25,682 nucleotides of DNA from CAYXOX01 sp964466745 (GCA_964466745.1 CAYXOX010000029.1:1-25682); one strand, 5' to 3'. Counted from the stretch's first letter, positions 7,048-14,792 are shown. Numbers and translations: made by a program. The notes: a model not told the origin generated them from the sequence alone.

Positions 7048-7263
7048 ATGTCTATGCTCAAGGTCATCGAGGTTCTCGCCGAGTCCCCCGATGGGTTCGA
7101 CGCCGCCGCATCCGCGGCCGTCGCGAAGGCCGCCGAAACCGTGCGCAACATCAAGTCCGTCTACATAAAGGACATGAATGCAGAGGTGGTGGAGGGAAAG
7201 ATCACCTCGTACCGCGTGAACGCCAAGATCAGCTTCGTGCTCGACAGCCAATCGGCAACCTGA
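7048..7263 (+). CDS. Dodecin-family protein
   Basis: A 71-residue protein with the beta-alpha-beta-beta dodecin pattern: MLKVIEVLAESPDGFDAAAS, AKAAETVRNIKSVYIKDM, VVEGKITSYRVNAKISFVLD. Dodecins form hollow dodecamers that store flavins. The Trp that stacks on flavin in the halobacterial and mycobacterial proteins aligns with Ser37 here, so flavin binding is doubtful. AAGGAGG six bases upstream sets the start. It is the first gene behind motif copy 2 and is followed 18 bases later by an exported protein gene. Confidence 0.88.
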   Translation: MSMLKVIEVLAESPDGFDAAASAAVAKAAETVRNIKSVYIKDMNAEVVEGKITSYRVNAKISFVLDSQSAT

Positions 7264-7281
7264 ACCGAAAGGAGCTCCAAC

Positions 7282-7935
7282 ATGCCTCGCAATAGAGGGA
7301 TGCTGGCAAGCCTGCTGACGCTGTCCGTTTTCATCGCGGGCCCCGCCACCTCGCAGGAGGTCGCCACCACCTACGATGAAGAGCGGATTTCGCTTTCCGG
7401 TACGGTCGACACGGTGCTCGCCACGAGCTTCGTGCTCGACTGCGGCGAGAACGCCATCACCGTGGAGCTCGACCAGTTCGACTGGGACGTCGAGAAATCG
7501 GAACTTCAGGGCGAGAAAGTGAAGGCTACCGGCCGCATGGACCGCAATCTCTGCCAAAGCCGGTCCATCGAGGCGGCAATCGTCTACGTGCCGGCGCAAA
7601 ACGAGCAAATCTATGCCAACCGAGGGGACGAGGACGGAAATCCCTCGATGACCCGCAGCTTCGCGCCCGAGCTGTTCCTTCCCGCCGGCGCCCAAGACGG
7701 GGATTGGCTGTCGTTCTCGGGCCGCGTGACGGCCATCGAGGGCGACGAAATCATGGCCGACACCGCCGACCCGACTCTCCGCGTTGACACCAGCCTGATT
7801 CCCGGCGCGATCGATGTACCGGAGGTGTCCGCGGGCGACCGCGTGCTGGTGAACGGAGTAATGGATTCTGCAGGCCTCTTTGGCAGGCGCGAGGTCGAGG
7901 CGACTTCAGTCACCCGTCTGCCCGACGCCGGCTGA
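7282..7935 (+). CDS. Exported beta-rich (OB-fold-like) protein
   Basis: The 217-residue product has a signal peptide (MPRNRGMLASLLTLSVFIAG, cut probably after PATSQ) and an all-beta mature part. Two repeats look OB-fold-like: SLSGTVDTVLATSFVLDCGE...VKATGRMD, and FSGRVTAIEGDEIMADTADP...VLVNGVMDSAG. Each has the pattern of a barrel strand followed by a xGxxD turn, as in bacterial OB-fold (DUF5666/BOF-like) proteins. Two cysteines (DCGEN, NLCQS) in the first half could form a disulfide. AAAGGAGC precedes the ATG. The ligand is unknown; the location is periplasmic. Confidence 0.7.
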   Translation: MPRNRGMLASLLTLSVFIAGPATSQEVATTYDEERISLSGTVDTVLATSFVLDCGENAITVELDQFDWDVEKSELQGEKVKATGRMDRNLCQSRSIEAAIVYVPAQNEQIYANRGDEDGNPSMTRSFAPELFLPAGAQDGDWLSFSGRVTAIEGDEIMADTADPTLRVDTSLIPGAIDVPEVSAGDRVLVNGVMDSAGLFGRREVEATSVTRLPDAG

Positions 7936-7942
7936 TGCGCTT

Positions 7943-7973
7943 GTCGGGCGGGCCCATGAGGGGCCCGCCCGAC
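7943..7973 (+). terminator. Perfect 13-bp hairpin
   Basis: GTCGGGCGGGCCC and its exact reverse complement flank a five-base ATGAG loop, starting eight bases after the OB-fold gene stop and ending 27 bases before the DUF305 gene start. It has no T-run. It could terminate or attenuate transcription, or separate expression levels inside the unit. Confidence 0.55.
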
Positions 7974-8000
7974 CTACAACCCCGACCGGGAGAAACACCC

Positions 8001-8447
8001 ATGACCTACGCGAGGTTCGCCGCGATGATCGCGACTTCGACAGTCGCGATGTACGGAATGATGTACCTCAACACCTACGTGTTCGAGCACGTCTACTGGA
8101 GCCAGACGCGCGCCTGGATGGCGCTCTACATGGGGGCAGGCATGGCCATCGTCATGCTGGCCTACATGCGGGCCATGTATTCCAGCCGCGGCATCAACCT
8201 CGTGATCTTCGTGGCTGCGGCGATCATCTTCGCGGGATCCGTACACATGCTCCGCAGCCAGCGCAGCGTCGACGATCTGGCCTGGATGCGGGCCATGATC
8301 CCGCATCACTCGATTGCCATCCTGACAAGCGAACGCGCACGGATTTCCGACCCCAGGGTCCGCGATCTGGCCGACCAGATCATCGAGACCCAACGGCGCG
8401 AGATCGAGCTGATGCAGGAGCTGATCGCAGATCTGGAAACACCCTGA
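8001..8447 (+). CDS. DUF305-family membrane protein
   Basis: A 148-residue protein with three hydrophobic helices near the N-terminus (FAAMIATSTVAMYGMMYLNT, WMALYMGAGMAIVMLAYM, INLVIFVAAAIIFAGSVHML), then a helical C-terminal domain with the DUF305 signature WMRAMIPHHSIAILTSERA and IIETQRREIELMQELI. The family has paired His and Met residues and is often found with copper or metal-stress genes; binding here is an inference. CGGGAGAAA precedes the ATG. It may be transcribed from motif copy 2 through the hairpin at 7943. Confidence 0.82.
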   Translation: MTYARFAAMIATSTVAMYGMMYLNTYVFEHVYWSQTRAWMALYMGAGMAIVMLAYMRAMYSSRGINLVIFVAAAIIFAGSVHMLRSQRSVDDLAWMRAMIPHHSIAILTSERARISDPRVRDLADQIIETQRREIELMQELIADLETP

Positions 8448-8507
8448 ACGGGATGGGCGTTCCCGCACGGGGCCGGCAGCCCGTCGCGCCCGGCTGCGTT
8501 TGGCCGA

Positions 8508-8981
8508 TCACGTTGCGTCGTACGCCGTGATGGACCGCTCGATCCCTTCGAGGGGCAGATTGGTCAGGTCCTTGGCGATCTCGGCAACAATCACCGACTT
8601 GAGCCGATCGTCACATGCATCGCGAAAGGCGCCAAGCGACCGCGGGTCGGCGATCACGACCAGTGCCCGAAAGCGACCCGCGGACGCCATGTCCGCGAGC
8701 GTTGTGGCAACATGCCGGGCGAAACGCTCCTCCTCCACGCGGTGCCAGTCGGTCTCCTCCATCGCGCTGCTTCCCCACGCCTTGACGTCACCGCCGAGTT
8801 CGCGCTTGGAGTCGTGCTGGCGCCCGGCGCGGTCCGTCGATAGCTCCCGCGCAGGGGCGTTTATGCTTTCCTTGTGATCGATCACCTCGAGATGCAGGAA
8901 ATCACGGTCTCCCTTGTTGCGCAGCAACAGGTATTTCTCGCCGTCGGCTACAACGACCCACGTCGAATGGTTGAGTTTCAC
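8508..8981 (-). CDS. Host-attachment-family protein
   Basis: A 157-residue protein matching the Host_attach family: WVVVADGEKYLLLRNKGD near the N-terminus, EETDWHRVEEERFARHVATT, a central RALVVIADPRSLGAFRDAC and the closing SVIVAEIAKDLTNLPLEGIE. The name comes from plant-surface attachment work; the fold resembles release-factor-like nucleases, and the true role in most bacteria is unknown. I start at the GTG at 8981, preceded by AAAGGGGAC; the longer frame to 9023 has no better ribosome site. It follows the L35 paralogue by 60 bases on the same strand. Confidence 0.82.
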   Translation of the reverse strand: MKLNHSTWVVVADGEKYLLLRNKGDRDFLHLEVIDHKESINAPARELSTDRAGRQHDSKRELGGDVKAWGSSAMEETDWHRVEEERFARHVATTLADMASAGRFRALVVIADPRSLGAFRDACDDRLKSVIVAEIAKDLTNLPLEGIERSITAYDAT

Positions 8982-9041
8982 AACTTGTCCCCTTTCAAGC
9001 TGAAATTTACCTCGATCGCCCATAGCGCGGTCCGCAGACCG

Positions 9042-9245
9042 TCATTCTGCATGGGGTAGGTATTGCTGGTGCACCTTCTTCGCATCGGCTTCGTTCATCG
9101 GCACCAACCCGCGCTTGTCGCAAATCTGCTCGTTGATGCGCTTGATCATGCCGCGCCGCTTGCCGGCGTGGGCGCGCAGCACCTTGCCTTCCGCGGTCGG
9201 CTTGAAGCGCTTCTTGGCCGAACTCTTGGTTTTCGGCTTGGGCAT
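9042..9245 (-). CDS. rpmI: Ribosomal protein bL35 paralogue, stand-alone
   Basis: The 67-residue protein reads MPKPKTKSSAKKRFKPTAEG and then GKVLRAHAGKRRGMIKRIN, clearly bL35 (usual start MPKMKTKSSAKKRFK). The C-terminal half (EQICDKRGLVPMNEADAKKV then HQQYLPHAE) is divergent from typical alphaproteobacterial L35 (FIRDARGT...DAKIVKxYMPY). Normal rpmI sits in infC-rpmI-rplT; here neither neighbour is present, so this is almost certainly a second copy. AGGAGG lies five bases before the ATG. It faces away from the hibernation-factor unit across motif copy 3. Confidence 0.88.
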   Translation of the reverse strand: MPKPKTKSSAKKRFKPTAEGKVLRAHAGKRRGMIKRINEQICDKRGLVPMNEADAKKVHQQYLPHAE

Positions 9246-9327
9246 CGAGGCCTCCTGGTGCGGCGTAAAGGCAAACAGCTGGGAAAGCCGATTGGTCGAA
9301 TACTAGCGCCGAAAAAGCCGGACCGAC

Positions 9328-9341
9328 TTAACACGCGCTAA
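9328..9341. promoter_or_regulatory. Regulatory motif copy 3 (TTAAC-ACGC-GCTAA), in a divergent promoter
   Basis: This 5-4-5 inverted repeat lies between the L35 paralogue (-) and the 9403 gene (+). A -10-like hexamer occurs on each side: TAGTAT on the minus strand starting at 9305 (29.5 bases from the centre) and CAGACT on the plus strand at 9365 (30.5). It lies 62 bases before the 9403 ATG, the same distance as copy 1 from its gene. Confidence 0.55.
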
Positions 9342-9402
9342 GGCGCGGGCGTTCGCGTGTGGGGCAGACTTCATCGCAACCGCACGAAGCCTGCGAGGAA
9401 AG

Positions 9403-9777
9403 ATGGCTGGAATTTCCGATCCTCCCGGCAGGGGGGCCGAACGAAAACACGGCGTACCGACGCACGAGACGCTGACATCCGTCGAGGCAGTCCTCGCGGA
9501 CGGCGAACTGACCCCGCCCGCGAAACTGGACCTGTTGACGCGATGGGACCAAAGCCTCGGCACCGCCCGCGCCGAAGGTCACGGTCGGGTTGCCGGGGCC
9601 AGCGACCTCGGCTTTCCGGACCCGGCGCCGTACTCCCCCGAAGTTCAGCGCGCCATTATCGGGCTTTATCGCCGGCACCGCCAGGATCTGCCCCCGCCAG
9701 AGCGCGGACCTTGGTCCAGCGATGCGGACCCGACCCTCGGGAAAAAGAGAAAGGCGACAGATGCAGACCCCGATTGA
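9403..9777 (+). CDS. Unknown small soluble protein
   Basis: I do not recognise this 124-residue protein. It is hydrophilic, with an acidic helical centre (SVEAVLADGELTPPAKLDLL, then TRWDQSLGTARAEGHGR) and a Pro-rich, charged end. The LxxxxKLxLLxxWxQ pattern resembles small uncharacterised proteins found in stress clusters. A ribosome site (AGGAAAG) lies just before the ATG. Its 3' end overlaps the hibernation-factor gene by 17 bases, which argues that it is a real, translationally coupled gene. Confidence 0.55.
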   Translation: MAGISDPPGRGAERKHGVPTHETLTSVEAVLADGELTPPAKLDLLTRWDQSLGTARAEGHGRVAGASDLGFPDPAPYSPEVQRAIIGLYRRHRQDLPPPERGPWSSDADPTLGKKRKATDADPD

Positions 9778-10354
9778 GATCGCGTTCAAGCACGTCGAAC
9801 CGACCGAAGAGATCAAGGCGCTCGTGATTGAGAAGGCCGGTCATCTTGAGACCTTCTACGACGGCATAACCAGTTGCCACGTTTACGTCCGCGCACCTCA
9901 TCAGAGCCAGCGCAAGGGCAATCTCTACGAGGTGACGATCGAGGTTCGCGTACCCGGCACCGAGCTGGTCGTGCGAAACGACCAGAATGACGTGGCCGAG
10001 CACGAGCATCTGCGCGTTGCCTTGAGAGATGCCTTCGCTGCCATGGCCACCGAACTGAAGCGCTGGAAAGCCCAGATCAACGACGACGTGAAAACCAATG
10101 ACGGCCCGCTTCAGGGCAAGGTTGTCGAGATACGCCACGACGAGAATTTCGGCCAGATCATCGCCACCGACCAGAGGCTGATCTACTTCCATCGCAATAG
10201 CGTCGTCGATGGCAGTTTCGACGATCTTCAGCCCCGAGACACGGTCGAACTGGTTGTCCAGACCGGCGAAAGCCCCATCGGTCCGCAGGCCAGCACCGTG
10301 CGACGGATCGGGGCACTCGAATTCAATCCGGCGACGAAACCCAGCCGGCGATGA
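9761..10354 (+). CDS. HPF/RaiA ribosome hibernation domain fused to a cold-shock domain
   Basis: A 197-residue two-domain protein. Residues 1-105 fit the S30AE (HPF/YfiA) fold: IEIAFKHVEPTEEIKALVIE, HVYVRAPHQSQRKGNLYEV, LRVALRDAFAAMATELKRW. Residues 117-182 fit a cold-shock domain: GKVVEIRHDENFGQIIATD, IYFHRNSV, FDDLQPRDTVEL, GPQASTV, with RNP-like NFGQI (129-133) and IYFHRN (141-146). Long HPFs normally carry a different C-terminal dimerisation domain, so this fusion could bind ribosome and RNA together. It probably inactivates or protects ribosomes in the cytoplasm. It overlaps the previous gene by 17 bases and the next by four. Confidence 0.88.
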   Translation: MQTPIEIAFKHVEPTEEIKALVIEKAGHLETFYDGITSCHVYVRAPHQSQRKGNLYEVTIEVRVPGTELVVRNDQNDVAEHEHLRVALRDAFAAMATELKRWKAQINDDVKTNDGPLQGKVVEIRHDENFGQIIATDQRLIYFHRNSVVDGSFDDLQPRDTVELVVQTGESPIGPQASTVRRIGALEFNPATKPSRR

Positions 10355-11793
10355 GTGCCGAAAAGCTCGACGTTGCGATCGTGGGAGCCGGGACGGCCGG
10401 GCTATCGGCGCGCGCCGAGGTCGCGCGCGTTACCGACAGCTACCTCATGTTCGACCCGGGCCCCTATGGAACGATCTGTGCCCGGTCAGCTTGCATGCCT
10501 TCCAAGGCGCTCCTGCAATCGGCGCATGATTTTCATCGCCGACACGCGTTCGAAGAGCTTGGCATTCTCGGCGGCGGCGGGCTGGAAGTGGACACGGCCC
10601 GCGTGCTCGCCGAAACCCGCAGGCTGCGCGACAGCCTCGTCGACGGTGTCATGCGCAGCATGGAATCGTGGCGCGAGACCCATCTCGTGCCGCAGGCTCC
10701 GGTCTTCGAGCCCAAGGGTATCCTGCGGGCTGGCAAGGACCAGTTCCGTCCGCGCGCAACGGTGATCGCGACCGGCTCGCAGCCGGTTATCCCGGAGGGC
10801 TGGCGGGATCGGCTGGGCGAACGGCTCGTGACATCCGACGATATCTTCGAATTGCGCGAACTGCCGCGCAGGATGGCCGTGATTGGCCTCGGGCCCGTCG
10901 GCCTCGAGCTCGGCCAGGCGCTCGCCCGGCTCGGGGTCGAGGTCACCGGCTTCGACCCCGAGACGACGATCGGTGGCCTGACCGACCCCGAACTCCTCCA
11001 GCATCTGCGACGTTCGCTTGCCGCAGAGATGACCATCGTCGAGGGCATTGCGGAGCCTGTCGTACGCGACAGAGGCGCGATCCACATGCGGTGGGATAGT
11101 GGTGACACCGAGGTCGACATGGTTCTCGTCGCCACGGGACGGGCGCCGAACATCACTGGGCTCGGGCTGGAGACCTGGGGCGTCACGCCGGACGAGGACG
11201 GGCGGCCCGCCCTGCCCGCCGGCCAGCTCAACCTGTCCGGGACCCGGATCTACTTCGCCGGCGATGCCGGACAAGGCCCGGCACTGCTGCACGAAGCCTC
11301 GGACGAGGGGCGCCTGGCCGGATTCTTCGCCGCGCGGAACGAAGATGCGCGCTTCGACCGCCGGACACCGCTTCGAATGGTTTTCTGCGAGCCGCAGATT
11401 GCCCTGGCCGGCGCCAGCTGGGACGAACTGCAAGACCACGCAGCAGAAATCGCTTTCGGCGAGGCCTCGTTCGATACTGCCGGCCGCACGCGCCTGCAGC
11501 GTGCGCCGGGCGGCGCTTTGCGGATATATGCCGAGAAGGCAACCGCGCGCATCCTCGGTGCTGCGATTGTCGCGCCTGAGGCCGAGCATCTGGCGCATCT
11601 TTTGGCCTACGCCATCGAACGAAAGGACGACCTGCGCGCCCTGTTGCGGATGCCCGCATATCACCCGACGCACGAAGAGGTGCTGCGCAGGGGCGTACGG
11701 GCTGCCCTCAAGAACTGCTCCGTCAATGCGACCGAACTGGACGCGATCCGGTGCGAGGACGCGCCGGTAGACTGTGACGCGGGAGCCGAATAG
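10351..11793 (+). CDS. Class I pyridine nucleotide-disulfide oxidoreductase (dihydrolipoamide dehydrogenase-like)
   Basis: A 480-residue FAD/NAD(P) flavoprotein. Residues 7-17 carry the FAD motif (DVAIVGAGTAG). The redox disulfide is C43-ARSA-C48, followed by MPSK. A second dinucleotide motif is AVIGLGPVGLELG, the FAD-ribityl motif IYFAGDAGQG, and the C-terminal catalytic pair HPTHEE. The disulfide surroundings (GTICARSACMPSK) differ from true Lpd (GGTCLNVGCIPSK), and no 2-oxoacid dehydrogenase genes are nearby, so the substrate is probably not the classical lipoyl E2. It starts at ATG 10351, overlapping the hibernation gene (ATGA), which couples the two. Confidence 0.87.
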   Translation: MSAEKLDVAIVGAGTAGLSARAEVARVTDSYLMFDPGPYGTICARSACMPSKALLQSAHDFHRRHAFEELGILGGGGLEVDTARVLAETRRLRDSLVDGVMRSMESWRETHLVPQAPVFEPKGILRAGKDQFRPRATVIATGSQPVIPEGWRDRLGERLVTSDDIFELRELPRRMAVIGLGPVGLELGQALARLGVEVTGFDPETTIGGLTDPELLQHLRRSLAAEMTIVEGIAEPVVRDRGAIHMRWDSGDTEVDMVLVATGRAPNITGLGLETWGVTPDEDGRPALPAGQLNLSGTRIYFAGDAGQGPALLHEASDEGRLAGFFAARNEDARFDRRTPLRMVFCEPQIALAGASWDELQDHAAEIAFGEASFDTAGRTRLQRAPGGALRIYAEKATARILGAAIVAPEAEHLAHLLAYAIERKDDLRALLRMPAYHPTHEEVLRRGVRAALKNCSVNATELDAIRCEDAPVDCDAGAE

Positions 11794-11851
11794 CCGGCCT
11801 GTTGCCGGCCCGCGAAAGCCCAATGCGCAGCGAACATGCAAAGGAGGCGGC

Positions 11852-12028
11852 ATGACCCCACCTGACGCGAATATCGAGAAGCAGAAGCGCCGGCACTGGT
11901 TCGTGCTGTGGGGGATGGCCGGTGCCATCGTGCTCGCCCTTCTCGCCTGGCTGGTCCTCGAAGTGGTACTGGACGAGGCCGAAGGAGACACGACGCCGAC
12001 CGTGATGGAAGACGAGGCGACCGGGTGA
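11852..12028 (+). CDS. Small single-pass membrane protein
   Basis: A 58-residue protein with a basic N-terminus (NIEKQKRRHWF), one transmembrane helix (VLWGMAGAIVLALLAWLVLE) and an acidic C-terminal tail (DEAEGDTTPTVMEDEATG). A strong AAGGAGG is six bases before the ATG. The tail should face the periplasm by the positive-inside rule. It follows the flavoprotein by 58 bases and is probably the last intact gene of the unit. Function unknown. Confidence 0.65.
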   Translation: MTPPDANIEKQKRRHWFVLWGMAGAIVLALLAWLVLEVVLDEAEGDTTPTVMEDEATG

Positions 12029-12063
12029 GCCCGCACCCGGCTTCGTTCATCCCGAGCGTGTAA

Positions 12064-12171
12064 ATGCCGCAAACCGGCGGCCAGGCGCGGCTCGATGCGA
12101 AAGCCGTGGATCGGCGCGTGACCATCGCGATCTGGGCCAATGCGCTGCTCACCGTCGCCCAGGTCATCGGC
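12064..12171 (+). pseudogene. Remnant of a cation diffusion facilitator (CzcD-like) gene
   Basis: From an ATG at 12064 the frame gives MPQTGGQARLDAKAVDRRVT and then IAIWANALLTVAQVIGGI. The part from DRRV to VIGGI matches helix 1 of CDF zinc/cadmium exporters, which normally continues with SGSLALIADALHN. Here the match stops at GGI (about base 12171) and the frame goes on with unrelated residues; no other CDF motif (HxxxD) occurs nearby. It looks like a decayed 5' end left by a deletion. No strong ribosome site remains. Confidence 0.5.
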
Positions 12172-12544
12172 GGCATACCCGCTTTCGCCGCTTGCGGAGT
12201 GCTGTGTCGCCGTTTCATCCGGTCAGGCAGGTGGTCAATTCAGCGCGGGCCGTCGATCGGACAATGCCCGGCCATACGTGCCGAGCGCCGGCAGACAAAA
12301 GCGAGAGCGCCGGCACTCTCCCGAAAGGGGGGGCGCCGGTGCGCTCGTTCTGGCCGTCCTGGCCTTGCGGGACCACGACGGAAGGATGGAATACCCCACC
12401 GACGATGGTTCGACGCCCCTCATCGAACCCGGCTTGACCGTGCCATGTAAGGCTCGGTTTGGAGCATTCGAGCCCGCGCGGCCCCTGTTCGGGGGGCGGG
12501 CCGTCTGTTCGCACCTGCGTGCACATCCAAGGCCGGCGCGGAGA
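12172..12544. other. 373-base stretch without a recognisable gene
   Basis: Several open frames exist on both strands, but none has a ribosome site, protein-like composition or recognisable motif. The stretch holds GC-rich inverted repeats: around 12305-12352 (GAGCGCCGGCAC against GCGCCGGTGCGCTC) and the hairpin at 12472-12501. I read it as decayed sequence after the CDF remnant plus the HtrA 3' region. Confidence 0.5.
12472..12501 (-). terminator. GC-rich hairpin downstream of htrA
   Basis: GCCCGC (12472-12477) pairs with GCGGGC (12496-12501), and CCCC (12482-12485) pairs with the G-run, around a TGTTC loop. It lies about 45 bases past the HtrA stop on the minus strand, where a terminator is expected. 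No U-run follows. Confidence 0.4.
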
Positions 12545-13954
12545 TCACGCCTCCAAGACCAGAAGCATTTCTCGGCCGTCCCGCCACACTGTCAGGGCAA
12601 CCGTTCCCGTGGCGGCGGCCAACCGAGCGTCAAGATCGGATGGCGACGCAACCGGTTCCCGGTTCACGGCCGAAACGAGGTCACCTGGTCGAAGACCGGC
12701 CCGGTCCGCAGCGCTACCCCGCTCCACGGTCGAGACGACGACGCCGTCGGCCTCTCCGAAGGCAGGATGATCGGGTTCGAGCGGTTCGATTGTCGCGCCT
12801 TCGAGCGCGGAAGGCATCGGTTCGGTTGGAAGCGGCGTCGCACCGGAACGATCTGCTCCTTGTCCGGCCCCGAGCCTCACAGAGAGCTCGAACTCTTCCG
12901 TACCGCGGTAGACATCGAGAACCACCTCCTCCCCGGGCCGATTCAACCCGATCCTGTTGCGCAGCGCGCGCGAGCTCGTGACTGGTGCTCCATCCACCCC
13001 GACGACGACGTCGCCCGGCAAAAGCCCGGCCGCCTCGGCCACCGAGCCCGGCATGATTTCGGTGACAATCGCGCCGCGTTCGACCGAAACATCAAGCGCT
13101 TTCGCGAGATCCGCCGTAAGGTCCCGGATCACGACGCCGAGCTCGCCGCGTCGCACCTCGCCATGTTCGACGATCTGGTCCATCACCGCCCGTGCCATGT
13201 CGATCGGCACTGCGAAACCAATTCCGATATTGCCGCCGGTTCGCGAAAGAATGGCCGTGTTGATGCCGACCAGTCGACCGTCGAGGGTCACCAGTGCGCC
13301 GCCGGAATTGCCCGGATTGATCGAGGCGTCGGTCTGAACGAAATCCTCGTAGCCCTGGGGATTGATTCCAGAGCGCCCGAGCGCACTGACAATGCCCGAG
13401 GTCACTGTCTGACCGATACCAAAGGGATTGCCGACCGCGATCACGAAGTCACCGACCCGCAGCTGCCCGGACGAGCCCATCGGAAGATCGGAAAGCCCTT
13501 CAGCGCGAATACGCAGCACAGCAATGTCCGTACCGGGGTCGCTGCCGACGATTTCGGCCCCGACGGTCCGCCGGTCGCGCAGGGTGACCTCGACGGTTCC
13601 GGCGCCCTCGATAACGTGGTGGTTCGTTAGCACGAAGCCGCTGTCCGCATCGACAATGACCCCCGATCCCACACTGGAACGCTGCTGGTCCTGCGGACGG
13701 CCGGGAAGATCGAAGAACTCACGAAAGAGGGGATCGCGAAGCAGGGGGTTGAGTTGCGCGGCAGCCTCGGCCGAAACCGAGATATTGACCACCGCTCCGG
13801 TCACCTCATCGATCATTGGAGCGATGGTCGGGATGCCGCGAGCGTCCGGCTCGAAGAACGACTGCGCCAGAACCGGGCCCGAGATCGCAGACGAGACTGC
13901 GACCCAAATCGTAATGATTGTCCGATGCATCATGGTTTCGGTCTTTCCTGTCAT
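12545..13954 (-). CDS. Periplasmic serine protease of the HtrA/DegP family
   Basis: A 469-residue protein with a signal peptide (HRTIITIWVAVSSAISGPVL, cut after AQ). The trypsin-like domain has the triad H113 (NHHV), D143 (GTDIAVL) and S217 (GNSGG). Two PDZ domains follow, about 268-358 (LGVVIRDL...GLLPGDVVVGVDG) and 385-468 (GVVVSTVERGS...LRPGDLVSAVN). It degrades or refolds damaged envelope proteins in the periplasm. The start could be 13954 (AAGGA three bases before) or 13933 (the second Met pair, AGGAAAG nine bases before); signal peptides from both work. The open frame reaching 14008 has no ribosome site. It is the second gene of the Hsp20 unit, 157 bases downstream. Confidence 0.93.
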   Translation of the reverse strand: MTGKTETMMHRTIITIWVAVSSAISGPVLAQSFFEPDARGIPTIAPMIDEVTGAVVNISVSAEAAAQLNPLLRDPLFREFFDLPGRPQDQQRSSVGSGVIVDADSGFVLTNHHVIEGAGTVEVTLRDRRTVGAEIVGSDPGTDIAVLRIRAEGLSDLPMGSSGQLRVGDFVIAVGNPFGIGQTVTSGIVSALGRSGINPQGYEDFVQTDASINPGNSGGALVTLDGRLVGINTAILSRTGGNIGIGFAVPIDMARAVMDQIVEHGEVRRGELGVVIRDLTADLAKALDVSVERGAIVTEIMPGSVAEAAGLLPGDVVVGVDGAPVTSSRALRNRIGLNRPGEEVVLDVYRGTEEFELSVRLGAGQGADRSGATPLPTEPMPSALEGATIEPLEPDHPAFGEADGVVVSTVERGSAADRAGLRPGDLVSAVNREPVASPSDLDARLAAATGTVALTVWRDGREMLLVLEA

Positions 13955-14111
13955 TTTTCCTTGCGACCCCGGCCCGATGCGCATCTGCAGGGACGCGTAG
14001 CCGCACACGGCCCTTCCGAACGGACGGGCAGAGCTTCATGTCGCATGAGGCGGCGCCGGGACCGTGGCCGCGCGGGTTCGGAAACCGGCCCGGCATGTCG
14101 GCCGGCGCGCT

Positions 14112-14651
14112 TCAGGTGGCCGCCCTTACCTCGATCTTTCGGGCGGGGTGCTGCGCCTCGGGCCGCTTGGGCAGGCGTACGGTCAGCACGCCGTTCCTGA
14201 AGGAGGCGTCAATGCTGTCTTGGTCGATCCCTTCCGGGAGCGAAATCCGCCTTGTGAAGCTGCCGAACCGGCGTTCGGACACCCATCGCTCGCCCTCCAC
14301 GTCGCCCTCCTCGATCTCTTCCTTCTTCTCGCCGCTGACGGTCAACGTGCTGTCGGTAACCTGAACGTCGATGTCCTTCTCCGTCAGGCCGGGAAGATCA
14401 GCGATCAGCTTGACCTCGTTTTCCTTGTCGATCACGTCGAGGCTAGGGGCCGACGCCGGGCCCCGGGGCGGGTGACCGCGCGCCGGCCGGCGCGACACGG
14501 AGCCGCCGCTCCAGCCGGTGCGAAAAAAGTCGTCAAAGAGGTCATCAACCTCGCTGCGAAGCGCCCAGAATGGCATCCAGGCCCTGTCGTAGACTGGAAT
14601 GGCGGCGTTGCGTTCGATCGGTGCCGGCGTCTTTTCGGTCTGGTGGTCCAT
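14112..14651 (-). CDS. Small heat-shock protein (Hsp20/alpha-crystallin)
   Basis: A 179-residue small chaperone. An N-terminal arm (PIERNAAIPVYDRAWMPFWA, LRSEVDDLFDDFF) is followed by the alpha-crystallin domain, residues 71-163: LDVIDKENEVKLIADLPGLT, STLTVSGEKKEE, RRFGSFTRRISLPEGID and the signature FRNGVLTV (151-158). A C-terminal KIEV serves as the IxI-type anchor. It holds unfolding proteins in the cytoplasm. AGGAGGA precedes the ATG at 14651. It is transcribed away from the glycosyltransferase gene across motif copy 4 and reads toward HtrA, which suggests a joint proteostasis unit. Confidence 0.93.
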   Translation of the reverse strand: MDHQTEKTPAPIERNAAIPVYDRAWMPFWALRSEVDDLFDDFFRTGWSGGSVSRRPARGHPPRGPASAPSLDVIDKENEVKLIADLPGLTEKDIDVQVTDSTLTVSGEKKEEIEEGDVEGERWVSERRFGSFTRRISLPEGIDQDSIDASFRNGVLTVRLPKRPEAQHPARKIEVRAAT

Positions 14652-14792
14652 GGTTTCCTCCTGTCTCGAATCCGGGATCTCAGGCCAATGCGATGGCCGG
14701 GTTCGCATCGACGCGCCGCGTCGCACTGGCAGAACGTACAAAGCGCGACTGCAGCGCTGGGCTCGATACTGCCAGTTCGCCGCAGTCCGGCA

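Noticed and set aside
12060..12068. GTAAATGCC before the CDF remnant as a full regulatory motif
   Set aside because: The left arm is CCCGA, so only half of the palindrome is present; kept as a remark only.
12140..13630. Plus-strand frame of 496 codons across the intergenic stretch and htrA
   Set aside because: Most of it is antisense to HtrA with an intact catalytic triad; the intergenic part has no protein-like pattern.
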